Assembly (NCBI GenBank): GCA_038530285.1
Contig: JBCBCY010000003.1
Location: 1 to 64,000 of the forward strand
From: JASJAR01 sp038530285
GTDB taxonomy: Bacteria > Pseudomonadota > Alphaproteobacteria > Rhodobacterales > Rhodobacteraceae
Direction of reading: 5' to 3'
Length of the DNA stretch: 64,000 nucleotides
The notes under the pieces were generated by a model. It was not told the origin of the DNA. It made no database searches and saw only the letters and a list, made by a program, of their open reading frames with translations. The translations under genes were made by a program, and so were the position numbers. Below, one piece after another: positions 1 through 7,932 of the stretch (position 1 is the stretch's first letter; the number at the start of each line of letters is the position of its first letter).

Positions 1-437
1 CCGATGATCGATCCGTCCGCCATTTCGGCGGCGAAGGTATAGTCTTCGACAGACGCCGTTCCGAAGTCGATGCTTTCGCCGTCTTCAATTGTCTCTACGA
101 CTTCCGCATTGGCCATATCCCAGATGACCATGGTCAGGCTCGCGGTGGCTGGCTGTTCTTCGTCGTCGTCGACGGGCTCCTCGACCGGTTCTTCAACCGG
201 CTCCTCGACAGGTTCTTCGACAGGTTCTTCGACAGGTTCTTCGACAGGTTCTTCGACAGGCTCCTCGACGGGTTCCTCGACAGGCTCTTCAACCGGCTCC
301 TCGACGGGTTCTTCGACAGGCTCCTCGACCGGCCGGTTTGTCGTATCGACCTCGGTCCCAGAGTCACTTGTCTCGCTCCTGAAACCAAATGACGCCATGA
401 AGCCGCTCAGTCCAAAAAGAAAAATTAGGGGGTTCAT
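1..437 (-). CDS. N-terminal part of a secreted/surface protein with a PVEE-repeat linker (runs off the left edge)
   Basis: A minus-strand reading frame is open from an ATG at 437 to the window edge and has a GAGG ribosome site just upstream. It begins with a short hydrophobic stretch (MNPLIFLFGLSGFMASFGF), then a long run of the tetrapeptide PVEE (roughly residues 36-90), an acidic DDDEE patch, and the start of a beta-rich domain (ATASLTMVIWDMANAEVVE). The hydrophobic start plus acidic Pro/Glu spacer suggests an exported protein with a flexible linker. The plus-strand reading of the same DNA gives only a Ser/Thr/Gly repeat and is an artefact. The family of the downstream domain cannot be told from the visible part. 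Confidence 0.7.
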   Translation of the reverse strand, partial: MNPLIFLFGLSGFMASFGFRSETSDSGTEVDTTNRPVEEPVEEPVEEPVEEPVEEPVEEPVEEPVEEPVEEPVEEPVEEPVEEPVEEPVDDDEEQPATASLTMVIWDMANAEVVETIEDGESIDFGTASVEDYTFAAEMADGSII

Positions 438-1014
438 TCCTCACCCATACAAAAAGATAGATAGGAAAACGATCCAGTTAAACGAACTACATACTTAAAT
501 ACTGACTGCCAGCCACAGTAGTATAGGAGATGCATGATATCGCACCAGAATCTAGGCCGGAAAACTGCACTCCACCACTAGGGTTTATATCTAAACTACT
601 TCTGAATCGTTAATTCGACTACAGGATTACGAATTACATTCGAAGGAGCTAAGAAAAACTTAAATCTCTACAATTGTAGGGAATATCAGTTTTCGGCTAA
701 TCCCGGCCGGCGATACTTGCAAATTTTGACGAACCAAGGGTTGGCGAAACGGGACTTGCGCATTCTGTTTGATCGTCCAAATGGCAAAAATCAACGTCAG
801 TACAACGTTAGTATAGTCAGCAGGTCAGTTGTCGCATCGCGGCCTAAGCAGAAAGTATCCGACACAAAATAAATCTGCTGAACCAACCGAACTCGCTTGA
901 CCCGTTCGATTATCCTTTTGCGCGGCGATGACGGCGGTGAAAGCCTTAAGTTACCTTTTCTCAAGGAGTACCCACTAACGACAGTTGTGACGCATTCGAA
1001 TCAGGTGGTTGATC
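438..1014. other. AT-rich intergenic region, no gene recognised
   Basis: This 577-base stretch lies between two divergent genes and is clearly poorer in GC than the chromosome to the right. It should hold the promoters of both flanking genes. I see no RNA gene, long hairpin or convincing open frame. Several short AT-rich tracts (around 580-690) are the only visible character. Confidence 0.5.
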
Positions 1015-2619
1015 ATGAGAGTACATGTTTCGAGCAACTCATTGGGTAATCCAATCGATGCTGCCGTTCTGGGTGGAGAATACCTTGGTTGGACAGGCTT
1101 CCCGGGCTTTGAAGCTCAGGCGCAGGCTGTTTCAATCGGACACCTTCGCTGGCCGGGGGGGATAAACGCGGAGGACCGGATCGATAGTAGCGGATATGCA
1201 TATGACCTTTCCACTCCAAACGTGGTTGACAATTGGGATACTTGGAACGGCAGCGCTAAGGCTGGCATTACAGAAACAATGGGATACGCCCGGGAGAATG
1301 GTCTCTCATACTCGATGATTGTTCCATCAGCGCGATATGTTGAGATGGCAATGACCGACTATAGTGGTGCGATTGAGTGGTTGAAGGCTGACATCGAGGC
1401 GTTTACCGCGCGACTTGCCTCCAATCAATTTGGTGATTTGCCATACATCACTCTCGAAGTAGGGGCAGAATACTATTCGACCGATATTTGGGAAGAAACG
1501 CAGGGAGCGCCAGAAACGCTTCACATGTTTGCAAACATCTTCTCAAACCTTGTTTCGGAACTCGCGCTTGCCGAGGAGACCCACGGCGAACTATATGAGA
1601 TCGCTGTACAAATGGGTCGCTTCCAGAGTCGTGACGATCCGGAGGTGGGTATGAGAGATGGAGAAGCAAGCGATAGTCTGGTATTCCTCGATGAATACGA
1701 ATCTCTTGGAGTGCTTCAAGAAATTGATTCTGTAGTCTGGCATCGTTACACGGAAAGGTTCGATCAAATAGACGACGCCTTTAGGCAGTCAATTCATCAC
1801 AGTAATTCGATGAGTACTCTTCTTGCCAATCATCGGGAGGTTTGGGAGACGCGTGTAGGCGGCGAGCTAGACCTTGTTGTAAGCTGGCTGTCTCCAGACA
1901 TTGATAGTTCAGGGGATGAAACGAACACCGATTTTGACCATGGTCCAAGAAGTGCACATAACATTCTCCAAATGTTCTCTGAAGTTGCGGCATCAGGGGC
2001 AGATGTCGCAACAGTTTATGGCATGGACACGCAATGGCCAGGGAGCCTTAGTTACGGTACTCCAAGTAATCCAGAGATTTACTTTGGCGGAGCGGTATAC
2101 GGTCTGCTTTCTGAAAGCGTAGTTGGTCTGTCAGTAACAAGCACTTATGAAGAGAATTTTCTCCCTCTAAACAAGGATAACAGCATTATTCCCTCGGATC
2201 ATGCAAACTTCTTCAGTTTTGATGGATCTGATAGAGCGGTTATCATTGCTGCGGCAAGTAAGCTAACATCTGACGCAATGTCCATTGAGTTAAACCACGA
2301 TGATATGCATCAATTTGACTTTGTGCGCATAACGAAGTTGACGCCAATCGGAGACGACGCTTTCGCCACCGCCGAAAGAAATTACATTCCACCAATTGAA
2401 TTCTTAGAGGATAGTCTCTGGTTTGACTTTGACAATGATTTTGAAGTTGTTCGAGTTGAGTTGTTCGAAGATATCCCAGTTCCTAGTGGTCGGGAAATTG
2501 TAGACACCTATCATCGTAAAGATGGTACAGTGACTCAAGTAATAGGTACCGCACATGATATTGGAGATCCTAATCCAATGTATTCCGGTATTGCTGATGT
2601 GGACCACTTCCTATTTTGA
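1015..2619 (+). CDS. Glycoside-hydrolase-like (TIM-barrel, GH39/GH79-like) protein, function uncertain
   Basis: The ATG at 1015 is preferred because AGGTGG lies 6 bases upstream; an in-frame TTG at 1009 is an alternative. The 534-residue product resembles the TIM-barrel part of clan-A-type glycosidases seen in roseobacter type I secretion targets. Visible signatures are HLRWPGGINAE near residue 43, the acid/base-like TLEVGAEYY with Glu near residue 152, and VVWHRYTERF near 241. At the position where relatives usually carry a nucleophile motif like TEWN, this protein reads VVSWLSPD with no Glu, so it may be inactive or binding-only. It has no obvious signal peptide and no RTX repeats. Codon use is AT-rich compared with the chromosome to the right, consistent with transfer. 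Confidence 0.55.
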   Translation: MRVHVSSNSLGNPIDAAVLGGEYLGWTGFPGFEAQAQAVSIGHLRWPGGINAEDRIDSSGYAYDLSTPNVVDNWDTWNGSAKAGITETMGYARENGLSYSMIVPSARYVEMAMTDYSGAIEWLKADIEAFTARLASNQFGDLPYITLEVGAEYYSTDIWEETQGAPETLHMFANIFSNLVSELALAEETHGELYEIAVQMGRFQSRDDPEVGMRDGEASDSLVFLDEYESLGVLQEIDSVVWHRYTERFDQIDDAFRQSIHHSNSMSTLLANHREVWETRVGGELDLVVSWLSPDIDSSGDETNTDFDHGPRSAHNILQMFSEVAASGADVATVYGMDTQWPGSLSYGTPSNPEIYFGGAVYGLLSESVVGLSVTSTYEENFLPLNKDNSIIPSDHANFFSFDGSDRAVIIAAASKLTSDAMSIELNHDDMHQFDFVRITKLTPIGDDAFATAERNYIPPIEFLEDSLWFDFDNDFEVVRVELFEDIPVPSGREIVDTYHRKDGTVTQVIGTAHDIGDPNPMYSGIADVDHFLF

Positions 2620-3545
2620 TTTTCAGCCAATAAAACTACTACTGTTGAAGCTGTGACTTACTGAATTCTTCTTGCAGCTTTCGCAAGTTTTCAATATCTG
2701 GTTAGGAAGCCATAGCCAAATCTCTCTCTCGAAGTGTTAGAACTCAAATAGTTCTTTGGGATTTGGCATAAAATTTGGGACAGACGTAAAGGGCTCACTG
2801 CGCAAGTATCTATTCCGTACAATTTTTCGGCGCTTTTGTTCATTTGGATCTTATGCAGAAAGTTGAGAAAGTTTTCGACGAAACTTACGAGCTTTACTCG
2901 AATTTAATGTACTTGCATTTAGTTTGGCCTCGGCGAAGAGCAGCGCCCACTAAACTTATCAAGCCAATCCTCGCAAACTAGTCACCGGAGCCAATGGCTT
3001 CGGTGACAATAACCCTGACGAGGGACACTTTTGCGGCTTTCGTTCCTGGCAAGTGGTGTAGTCGCATGCAAACGCTTTAGCAACTCAAAGTATCGAAACA
3101 TAAGATCCAAACCAACTACGGCCCGACACCTTAGTCGTAGGGTGAAAGATTGGCCAATCCACACGCAACATCGGTACTCTGGTGTGTGGGCGAAGCCGCG
3201 ACATCTCCAAAAGTACAGGTCCCCTTGCTGGAAGCGTGTCATCGCATACTGCTGACTGAAATGTCCTTGATCGCCGCGATGCTCCAAAAGTGCCGTCGGC
3301 TAAAAGGGACCGCCTAGTGGAGCCAGTCAGAGATCCGAACTTGTGTAGAGCGTTAATATTTTGTTAACCATTGTGTCATGCTGACAAGTGCGCGCCTCGC
3401 AATTGCTGCGCCAATGTCGCGAAATAGATCAACTATTACCAACCTTAGGGTTTAGCCCCGTCGAACCGACCAGTGCCCACGGCGTAAAGTCGTTGGTTCC
3501 TGGAAGAAGCACAGACGAAGCTGTGGAGCAAAGGGGAATACGATA
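2620..3545. other. Gene-poor, apparently decayed stretch
   Basis: In 926 bases no open frame has a plausible start, ribosome site and protein-like composition; the short frames on both strands look random. There is no tRNA and no obvious repeat. With the AT-rich surroundings it looks like eroded accessory DNA. Confidence 0.45.
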
Positions 3546-3725
3546 GTGCCCTACGACCCAGAATGGATTGACGCTAATCTTATGGACATGGTCGAGTTTT
3601 GTAAGGAGAATTCGATGCCGATATGCGCAAAGGCTCTGGAAGAAGCGCGACGCCACTGCGAGTGGGAAATCCGAAAGGTACGACAGATTAACCAGATCAA
3701 ACTGTTTGAAATGCTTGGAAAGTAA
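3546..3725 (+). CDS. Small hypothetical protein (59 aa)
   Basis: A GTG start is preceded by AAAGGGGAA at suitable spacing. The product opens with MPYDPEWIDANLMDMVEFC and ends IKLFEMLGK. It is mostly amphipathic helix, rich in charged residues, with the pattern EW-x-x-x-x-L-x-x-M-x-x-F-x-x-E-N-x-M followed by an Ala/Glu/Arg-rich helix. A second gene at 4432 shows a similar pattern (DW, D-I-x-x-Y, E-N-G-L, then an Ala/Glu helix), so the two may be related. Function unknown. The protein-like composition in otherwise non-coding DNA and the good ribosome site are the main support. Confidence 0.5.
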   Translation: MPYDPEWIDANLMDMVEFCKENSMPICAKALEEARRHCEWEIRKVRQINQIKLFEMLGK

Positions 3726-3782
3726 CCTGCTCCATAAGGTGCTTTGTGATACTTGCAGAGATGGCCCAGTCACGCTTTGGTG

Positions 3783-3998
3783 TTAGACTACCGCCTTTTG
3801 CACTTTTTGCTTCGAAACACCCAAGTCTTCGGCGGTAGCATGAGCAAAATCGAAGTTACCCGTGTCCTCAAAACAGCGGGAACTTCGCACAGTTTTGTCG
3901 CTATTCCGAATCTCCCTACGCTTGACTAGTCTGTTCTCCGGTTTGGCCGCAGAGATTTTGGGGTGGATCTGCGACGACTTGGTGCTTCTCTCATGCAT
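3783..3998 (-). pseudogene. Possible remnant of a ParB-like/HTH protein
   Basis: This 71-residue frame ends with HATAEDLGVSKQKVQKAVV, which resembles the helix-turn-helix that follows the ParB nuclease-like domain in phage and plasmid proteins. The rest shows no domain, and the frame stops right after the HTH. If genuine it is a truncated relic; it may also be a chance frame. Confidence 0.2.
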
Positions 3999-4431
3999 CG
4001 GGCCAAGAAGTCTTCAGCCAGCGCCATTTCAGCGGCAATGCCGCAAAGCTCTACGTAGCCTTTAAGGTGGGCTTTCACTGCAACTTGCATCCAAAACGAA
4101 GTATTTGTTTGTCCCACTTTAACCACATTTGCTCGCCCGACTTCGAAGCCAGCGTTGCACGATTTGGTTCCGAAACCCTTACAAGAGCACGACCCACGGC
4201 CAGCAAACCGACAGAGTGCGGTTAACTTGTTGACGGCTACCACCGGTTGAGTCAGCTGTTTCTTGGGCAAAGCCCTTATTTTCGCCAGAACCGCCCCATC
4301 AGTGGAAGAAATTGTTCCATTTCTTTTCGCGCCCCCCAAGTCTCCTTCCGCTTGGTGAGGTGTTCTGTCCGTTAAGCACCCGTTTACTAAGGTCTGCGAC
4401 CTATGGGCGCAACGTAATGAGGTTGGACAGT

Positions 4432-4614
4432 ATGCAGCAGCAGAGACACGACTGGCTATTCAAAGTCTTCTCAGACATTCACAGTTATTCGAAAGAAAAC
4501 GGCCTGGAACATTCCGCCGCCGAGGTTCAAATCCCGCTCGCTGTCGAAAAAGAGTTGGGCGGCATTGTTGAGTTTCCGACAAGCGAGCGTTGCAGGGCCT
4601 CACTGGGAACGTGA
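4432..4614 (+). CDS. Small hypothetical helical protein (60 aa)
   Basis: The ATG at 4432 follows GAGGTTGG. The product has the core DWLFKVFSDIHSYSKENGL followed by an Ala/Glu-rich helix. This pattern (DWL, D-[IL]-x-x-[YF], NGL, then a second amphipathic helix) is one I associate with small uncharacterised roseobacter proteins of about 60-80 residues, and it also resembles the gene at 3546. Function unknown. An in-frame ATG at 4417 is an alternative start. Confidence 0.5.
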   Translation: MQQQRHDWLFKVFSDIHSYSKENGLEHSAAEVQIPLAVEKELGGIVEFPTSERCRASLGT

Positions 4615-4747
4615 GGGGTGGGCTCGAAAGCGAGACCCTGCAACTGTCTGCTGCTTGCAAAACAACCCTAGATTGATTTGAGTTAATCAAAGGTTAACGG
4701 CTCGCTCCTAGGTCAATCTGCTGGGGACGCGACGCTGACAAGCAAAG

Positions 4748-4903
4748 TTACCTAGCAGTCTGTTTCGGACGGTTCACTAGAATGGGCCTTAGCGTCTCGT
4801 TCCCCGCAGACTTAATTCTCCGCCAACTCCGAATATGTTCTCTCAACAACAATGCGACAAACATCGCGGCGATAACGCCTGCAATAAAACTCAAGAAATC
4901 CAT
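4748..4903 (-). CDS. Small single-pass membrane protein (51 aa)
   Basis: Starting at the ATG at 4903, the product opens with MDFLSFIAGVIAAMFVALLL, one transmembrane helix, followed by a basic arginine-rich tail (REHIRSWRRIK) that would sit in the cytoplasm. GGTGGGGGC lies upstream. An in-frame ATG at 4936 is possible but adds an unconvincing hydrophilic leader. The gene stands alone and its function is unknown. Confidence 0.4.
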   Translation of the reverse strand: MDFLSFIAGVIAAMFVALLLREHIRSWRRIKSAGNETLRPILVNRPKQTAR

Positions 4904-5101
4904 CTTGAAGCCCCCACCATTGCAAACATGCCGCATTTAGTCTGCGGCATGTCCAGTGCTTAGCACTTTGCACGCGCGATGAACAGGATTGGGAACGTGT
5001 ACGGCTTTATGTCATTGGATGTTACTTGCTCTAGCGGTATCATAGTACCCTAGTATATTCGCAACTTCGCAATTGATTTCGGCAGAATTCTGAGGTGAAA
5101 A

Positions 5102-5728
5102 ATGGGTGGTATCGGCAGCGGTCGGCGCTGGCAATTCGGAGCTGAAACAACGGAAGACTATAAATCGGTCGATGTCAGATGGCTAAAGCGTGAAGGTATG
5201 CTCGAGCCAGGCTCTAACAGGAGAGTTACCTGGTCGCGACGCGGCGAGGTTGTCGGGTCTATCGTCCTGAGGGCGGAAGCAGACCGATTGCACTTCGACT
5301 ACAAACACAGAAGCCATGGTTCTGATTGGAAGGACGAGTGCTACCCGGTCGCGCTAGAGCGGACGCCCTGCAACAAGGGAGGCGAACGCCCATGGTTTCG
5401 ATGCCCCGCGCAGGGATGTGGGCGGCGTGTTGCCATCCTCTATGGTGGCACCATCTTTGCTTGCCGGCGCTGCTATCGGCTTGCTTACCCGTCTCAGCGC
5501 GAAACACCGTACGACAGAGCCGCACGTAAGGCTGACCGGATACGGGACCGACTGAACTGGCCTGGTGGCATTCTCGAAGGGGGTGACTGGGGAAAACCCA
5601 AGGGTATGCACTGGAAAACCTACCGGAAGCTTTGTTGTGAGCACGATGAGTTGTCCCAAAAGGCCTTGGCCGGGATAATGAACCACCTCCAGGGCGCAGT
5701 GGGCCGTATGGGTGACATTGATTGGTAG
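5102..5728 (+). CDS. Zinc-ribbon-containing hypothetical protein typical of mobile elements
   Basis: The 208-residue product has a strong ribosome site (GAGGTGAAAA before ATG). It starts MGGIGSGRRW and carries the conserved hallmarks VDVRWLKREGML, ERPWFRCP, a CxxxxC...CxxC zinc ribbon (CPAQGC at about 100, CRRC at about 125), YPSQRET and KPKGMHWKTY. I recognise this as a widespread uncharacterised family common in alphaproteobacterial genomic islands and prophages. The zinc ribbon and basic character suggest nucleic-acid contact, but no function is established. It ends about 65 bases before the insertion sequence. Confidence 0.75.
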   Translation: MGGIGSGRRWQFGAETTEDYKSVDVRWLKREGMLEPGSNRRVTWSRRGEVVGSIVLRAEADRLHFDYKHRSHGSDWKDECYPVALERTPCNKGGERPWFRCPAQGCGRRVAILYGGTIFACRRCYRLAYPSQRETPYDRAARKADRIRDRLNWPGGILEGGDWGKPKGMHWKTYRKLCCEHDELSQKALAGIMNHLQGAVGRMGDIDW

Positions 5729-5795
5729 AGCCGATGGACATTTTGGTATGTCCATCATCGTGTTTTGAACGTCTTGAGTCTCTATCAAGTTGTGT

Positions 5796-6655
5796 CTAGC
5801 CCCCAAGTTCTGTGCCGTTTTTGATTAGAGTTTCTGGCACTGGCGGACGCATGTTGAGCGCCTGATGCGGGCGGCTGTGATTGTACTGCCTGAGCCAAGG
5901 GTTGATGACGATCTGGGCCTGCTTCGTTGTCGTGAACCATTCAGTACTCAGAACTTCCTGGCGCAGTGTCCCATTGAACCTTTCGTTATATCCGTTCTCC
6001 CAGGGTGATCCCGGGTAGATTCGGATCGGCTTGATGCCAACGCGTTGAAGCCAGACCTGCACTGCTTCCGCAGCGAACTCCGGCCCGTTGTCTGATCTCA
6101 TGTACTCCGGAGTGCCGTGCCTCAAGAGGAGCGGATAGAGTGCTTCGAGGACGTCGTCTGCGCCCATCTTAGTGCGTACCGTCACCGCCAGTGCTTGCCG
6201 CGTGAACTCATCGAGAACCGTCAGCATCTTGTAGCCGCGACCGTTGCTGAGCTTGTCGTGGACGAAGTCGATGGCCCAGACATGGTTCGGATGGGTTGGC
6301 CGGAACCGTATGATCGAGCTATCCTTGTGATAGAGCCGTCTGCGCCTCTTGTGCCGCCGCGGAAGCTGCAATCCCTCTTCGCGCCAGAGCCGCTCGATCT
6401 TCTTGTGATTGACCCGCCAGCCCTCGACGTGAAGCAACTCAGTGATCTTGCGATAGCCATATCGACCATACTGCTTCGCGAGCCTTATAATTGCCAACCG
6501 CAGCGCATCGTCATCTCTCGGGGCTGGTCGATATTGCAGGGAGCTCCGCGCCAGGCCAATCACCCGACACGTCCGCCGCTCAGACGTTGCGAGCTTCTGG
6601 CGAGTATGAATGACGGCCTGACGGAGCTCCTCTGAGGTCAGGCCCTGGGCTTTAG
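5796..6655 (-). CDS. IS3-family transposase OrfB (DDE integrase domain)
   Basis: OrfB has a helix-turn-helix region (QYGRYGYRKITELLHVEGW), then the rve integrase core. The DDE residues are visible as WAIDFVHD, SDNGPEF and NERFNGTLRQE. The frame continues upstream of its first good ATG (6563) to about 6655, where it overlaps the end of OrfA in the -1 frame at CTAAAG. It is therefore probably made as an OrfAB fusion by ribosomal frameshifting. No internal stop or deletion is visible, so it may be active. Confidence 0.9.
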
Positions 6656-6925
6656 GTGGTTCAGGCTTTCCTTCAGGATCAGCTTGTCCAGTTCAAGCTC
6701 AGCAACGATCCTCTTCAGCCGCGCATTCTCCTTCTCGAGGCTCTTCATCACAGACAATTGTGACCGTCCCATCCCGCCGAACCGCTTCCGCCAATTGTAA
6801 TAGGTCGCATCGCTGATCCCGACGCTGCGACAGGCAGATGCAACATCGCTGCCACCAGCCAGCTTCACCTCGATCTCACGCAGTAGCTTCAGTACGTCCT
6901 CGTCTGAATGTCGTTTCCTCGCCAT
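6638..6925 (-). CDS. IS3-family transposase OrfA (HTH protein)
   Basis: The 95-residue product has the Tnp_IS3 helix-turn-helix (CRSVGISDATYYNWRKRFGG) and the following leucine-zipper-like coiled coil (SLEKENARLKRIVAELELDK). OrfA binds the IS ends and is fused to OrfB by -1 frameshifting. It starts just inside the right inverted repeat. Confidence 0.9.
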   Translation of the reverse strand: MARKRHSDEDVLKLLREIEVKLAGGSDVASACRSVGISDATYYNWRKRFGGMGRSQLSVMKSLEKENARLKRIVAELELDKLILKESLNHLKPRA

Positions 6926-7131
6926 TCAATATCCCCCTTCTGTGCCCAGTGTAATGGCCCAGTTTTAAGGGGGAAGGACACTGGCGATCCAGTTCGTCTG
7001 CGTCCGTAAAGACCGCATCAATCTCGGCTAGCCCAAGGAACTTTTACTGCCAAAAGGCGATGAGCCACTCTACAAATGAAAAGGAACCCGCCGGTTCCCA
7101 ACTTATCCACAGACCCAGACCAAATCATTGA

Positions 7132-7572
7132 CGCCCCCTACATCCAGCAAATAGCGTCGTCTTTCGTATCTTTTTGGAAAACGACGATCCAGCCCTAAAA
7201 GAATCCAGCTTGTTCTCAAATTTTTTTGGCACATCCAGCGGCACTATGGACCTGGTGGAGATCGTGACGCCATTTTACACCGATCTCGCTGTCCAAAACT
7301 GCACCGGCCTGCTCTCAATATTGTGCGGCGTGAGGGTCATACAGTATGAAACCGTGCTAGCCGATTGGGACTTCACGCTTGATGAATGCATAGCCGACTG
7401 CAACTTGGACTTCGACCTGTTCGGGTACTCGATCGACACAGACAACTATCTGCTTTCTGTCGCCTTTAGCAGCGCAAGCATCGGAAACCTGACACCGGTT
7501 CCGCTTCCAGCAAGTGTTTGGATGTTGCTTATTGGGATTGCGGGACTTTGGCGTCTGCGAGCGCCTGCTTAA
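7132..7572 (+). pseudogene. Truncated VPLPA-CTERM surface protein
   Basis: The frame ends with the sorting tail VPLPASVWMLLIGIAGLWRL followed by a few basic residues, the VPLPA-CTERM signal recognised by exosortase-type systems in Rhodobacteraceae. Such proteins begin with a signal peptide, but here the open frame (from 7132) has no ATG and no hydrophobic leader; the only start is a TTG at 7174. The N-terminal part is therefore missing. The IS3 element ends about 150 bases upstream, and its insertion or a related deletion may explain the loss. Confidence 0.65.
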
Positions 7573-7889
7573 ACGCGTTGAGCCAAGCCTTTGTTGCCTG
7601 GACGGCCCCCCCGGTTCCATCTTTGGGGGCCTGAACTTGCTAGACCCGTCATTCCCTTGCGTGCGCAATATCTGCTGTGAAAAAAGGGGGTGTCACCGTG
7701 TTCAGCCAAGTTGCTGTTTTATTTGCAATATTCGATTTTAACCCAGAAGTTAAACCGGGCCTTCGAAGCAGGCGTTCAATTCCTCAAAATAGGACGGGAG
7801 CGGCTGTAGTCTTAGGGTAATCTTAGGGTGTGGGCATAATGGACAGACGGTGGACATGTCTACTTTGTCCACGGCCCCAAAAAGTGGAC
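7573..7889. other. Non-coding region with scattered TGGACA/TGTCCA motifs
   Basis: No gene is recognised. From about 7840 the sequence is dense in GGACA/TGTCC pentamers on both strands (ATGGACAGACGG, GTGGACATGTC, TTTGTCCACGG, AGTGGACGG). They lead into the inverted repeat at 7890. This sits directly beyond the 3' end of the primase/ATPase operon. Confidence 0.4.
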
Positions 7890-7926
7890 GGACATGGACA
7901 CCCCCCTATAGGGTGTCCACATGTCC
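7890..7926. repeat. Strong inverted repeat at the end of the replication operon
   Basis: GGACACCC (7896-7903) and GGGTGTCC (7911-7918) form a perfect 8-base stem with a 7-base loop. The outer arms GGACAT and ACATGTCC extend the pairing to 7890-7926 with a 2-base bulge. It lies 6 bases beyond the stop of the minus-strand ATPase gene. There is no T-run in that direction, so it may be a protein-binding or replication site rather than a simple terminator. Confidence 0.6.
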
Positions 7927-7932
7927 ACTGGG

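Larger units (their letters stand above)
5793..6980 (-). mobile_element. IS3-family insertion sequence (IS407-like)
   Basis: The element is bounded by imperfect inverted repeats that both begin TGTC and share a CCCCC block (left end 5793, right end 6980). It contains the two overlapping orfA/orfB frames of IS3 elements, read on the minus strand. I find no direct repeat of the target at the two junctions, so the flanks may have been rearranged after insertion. Length is about 1.19 kb, normal for the family. Confidence 0.85.

Noticed and set aside
70..498. Plus-strand frame with a long Ser-Ser-Thr-Gly repeat
   Set aside because: It is the complement of the PVEE repeat. The minus-strand frame has a proper start, ribosome site and protein-like sequence after the repeat.
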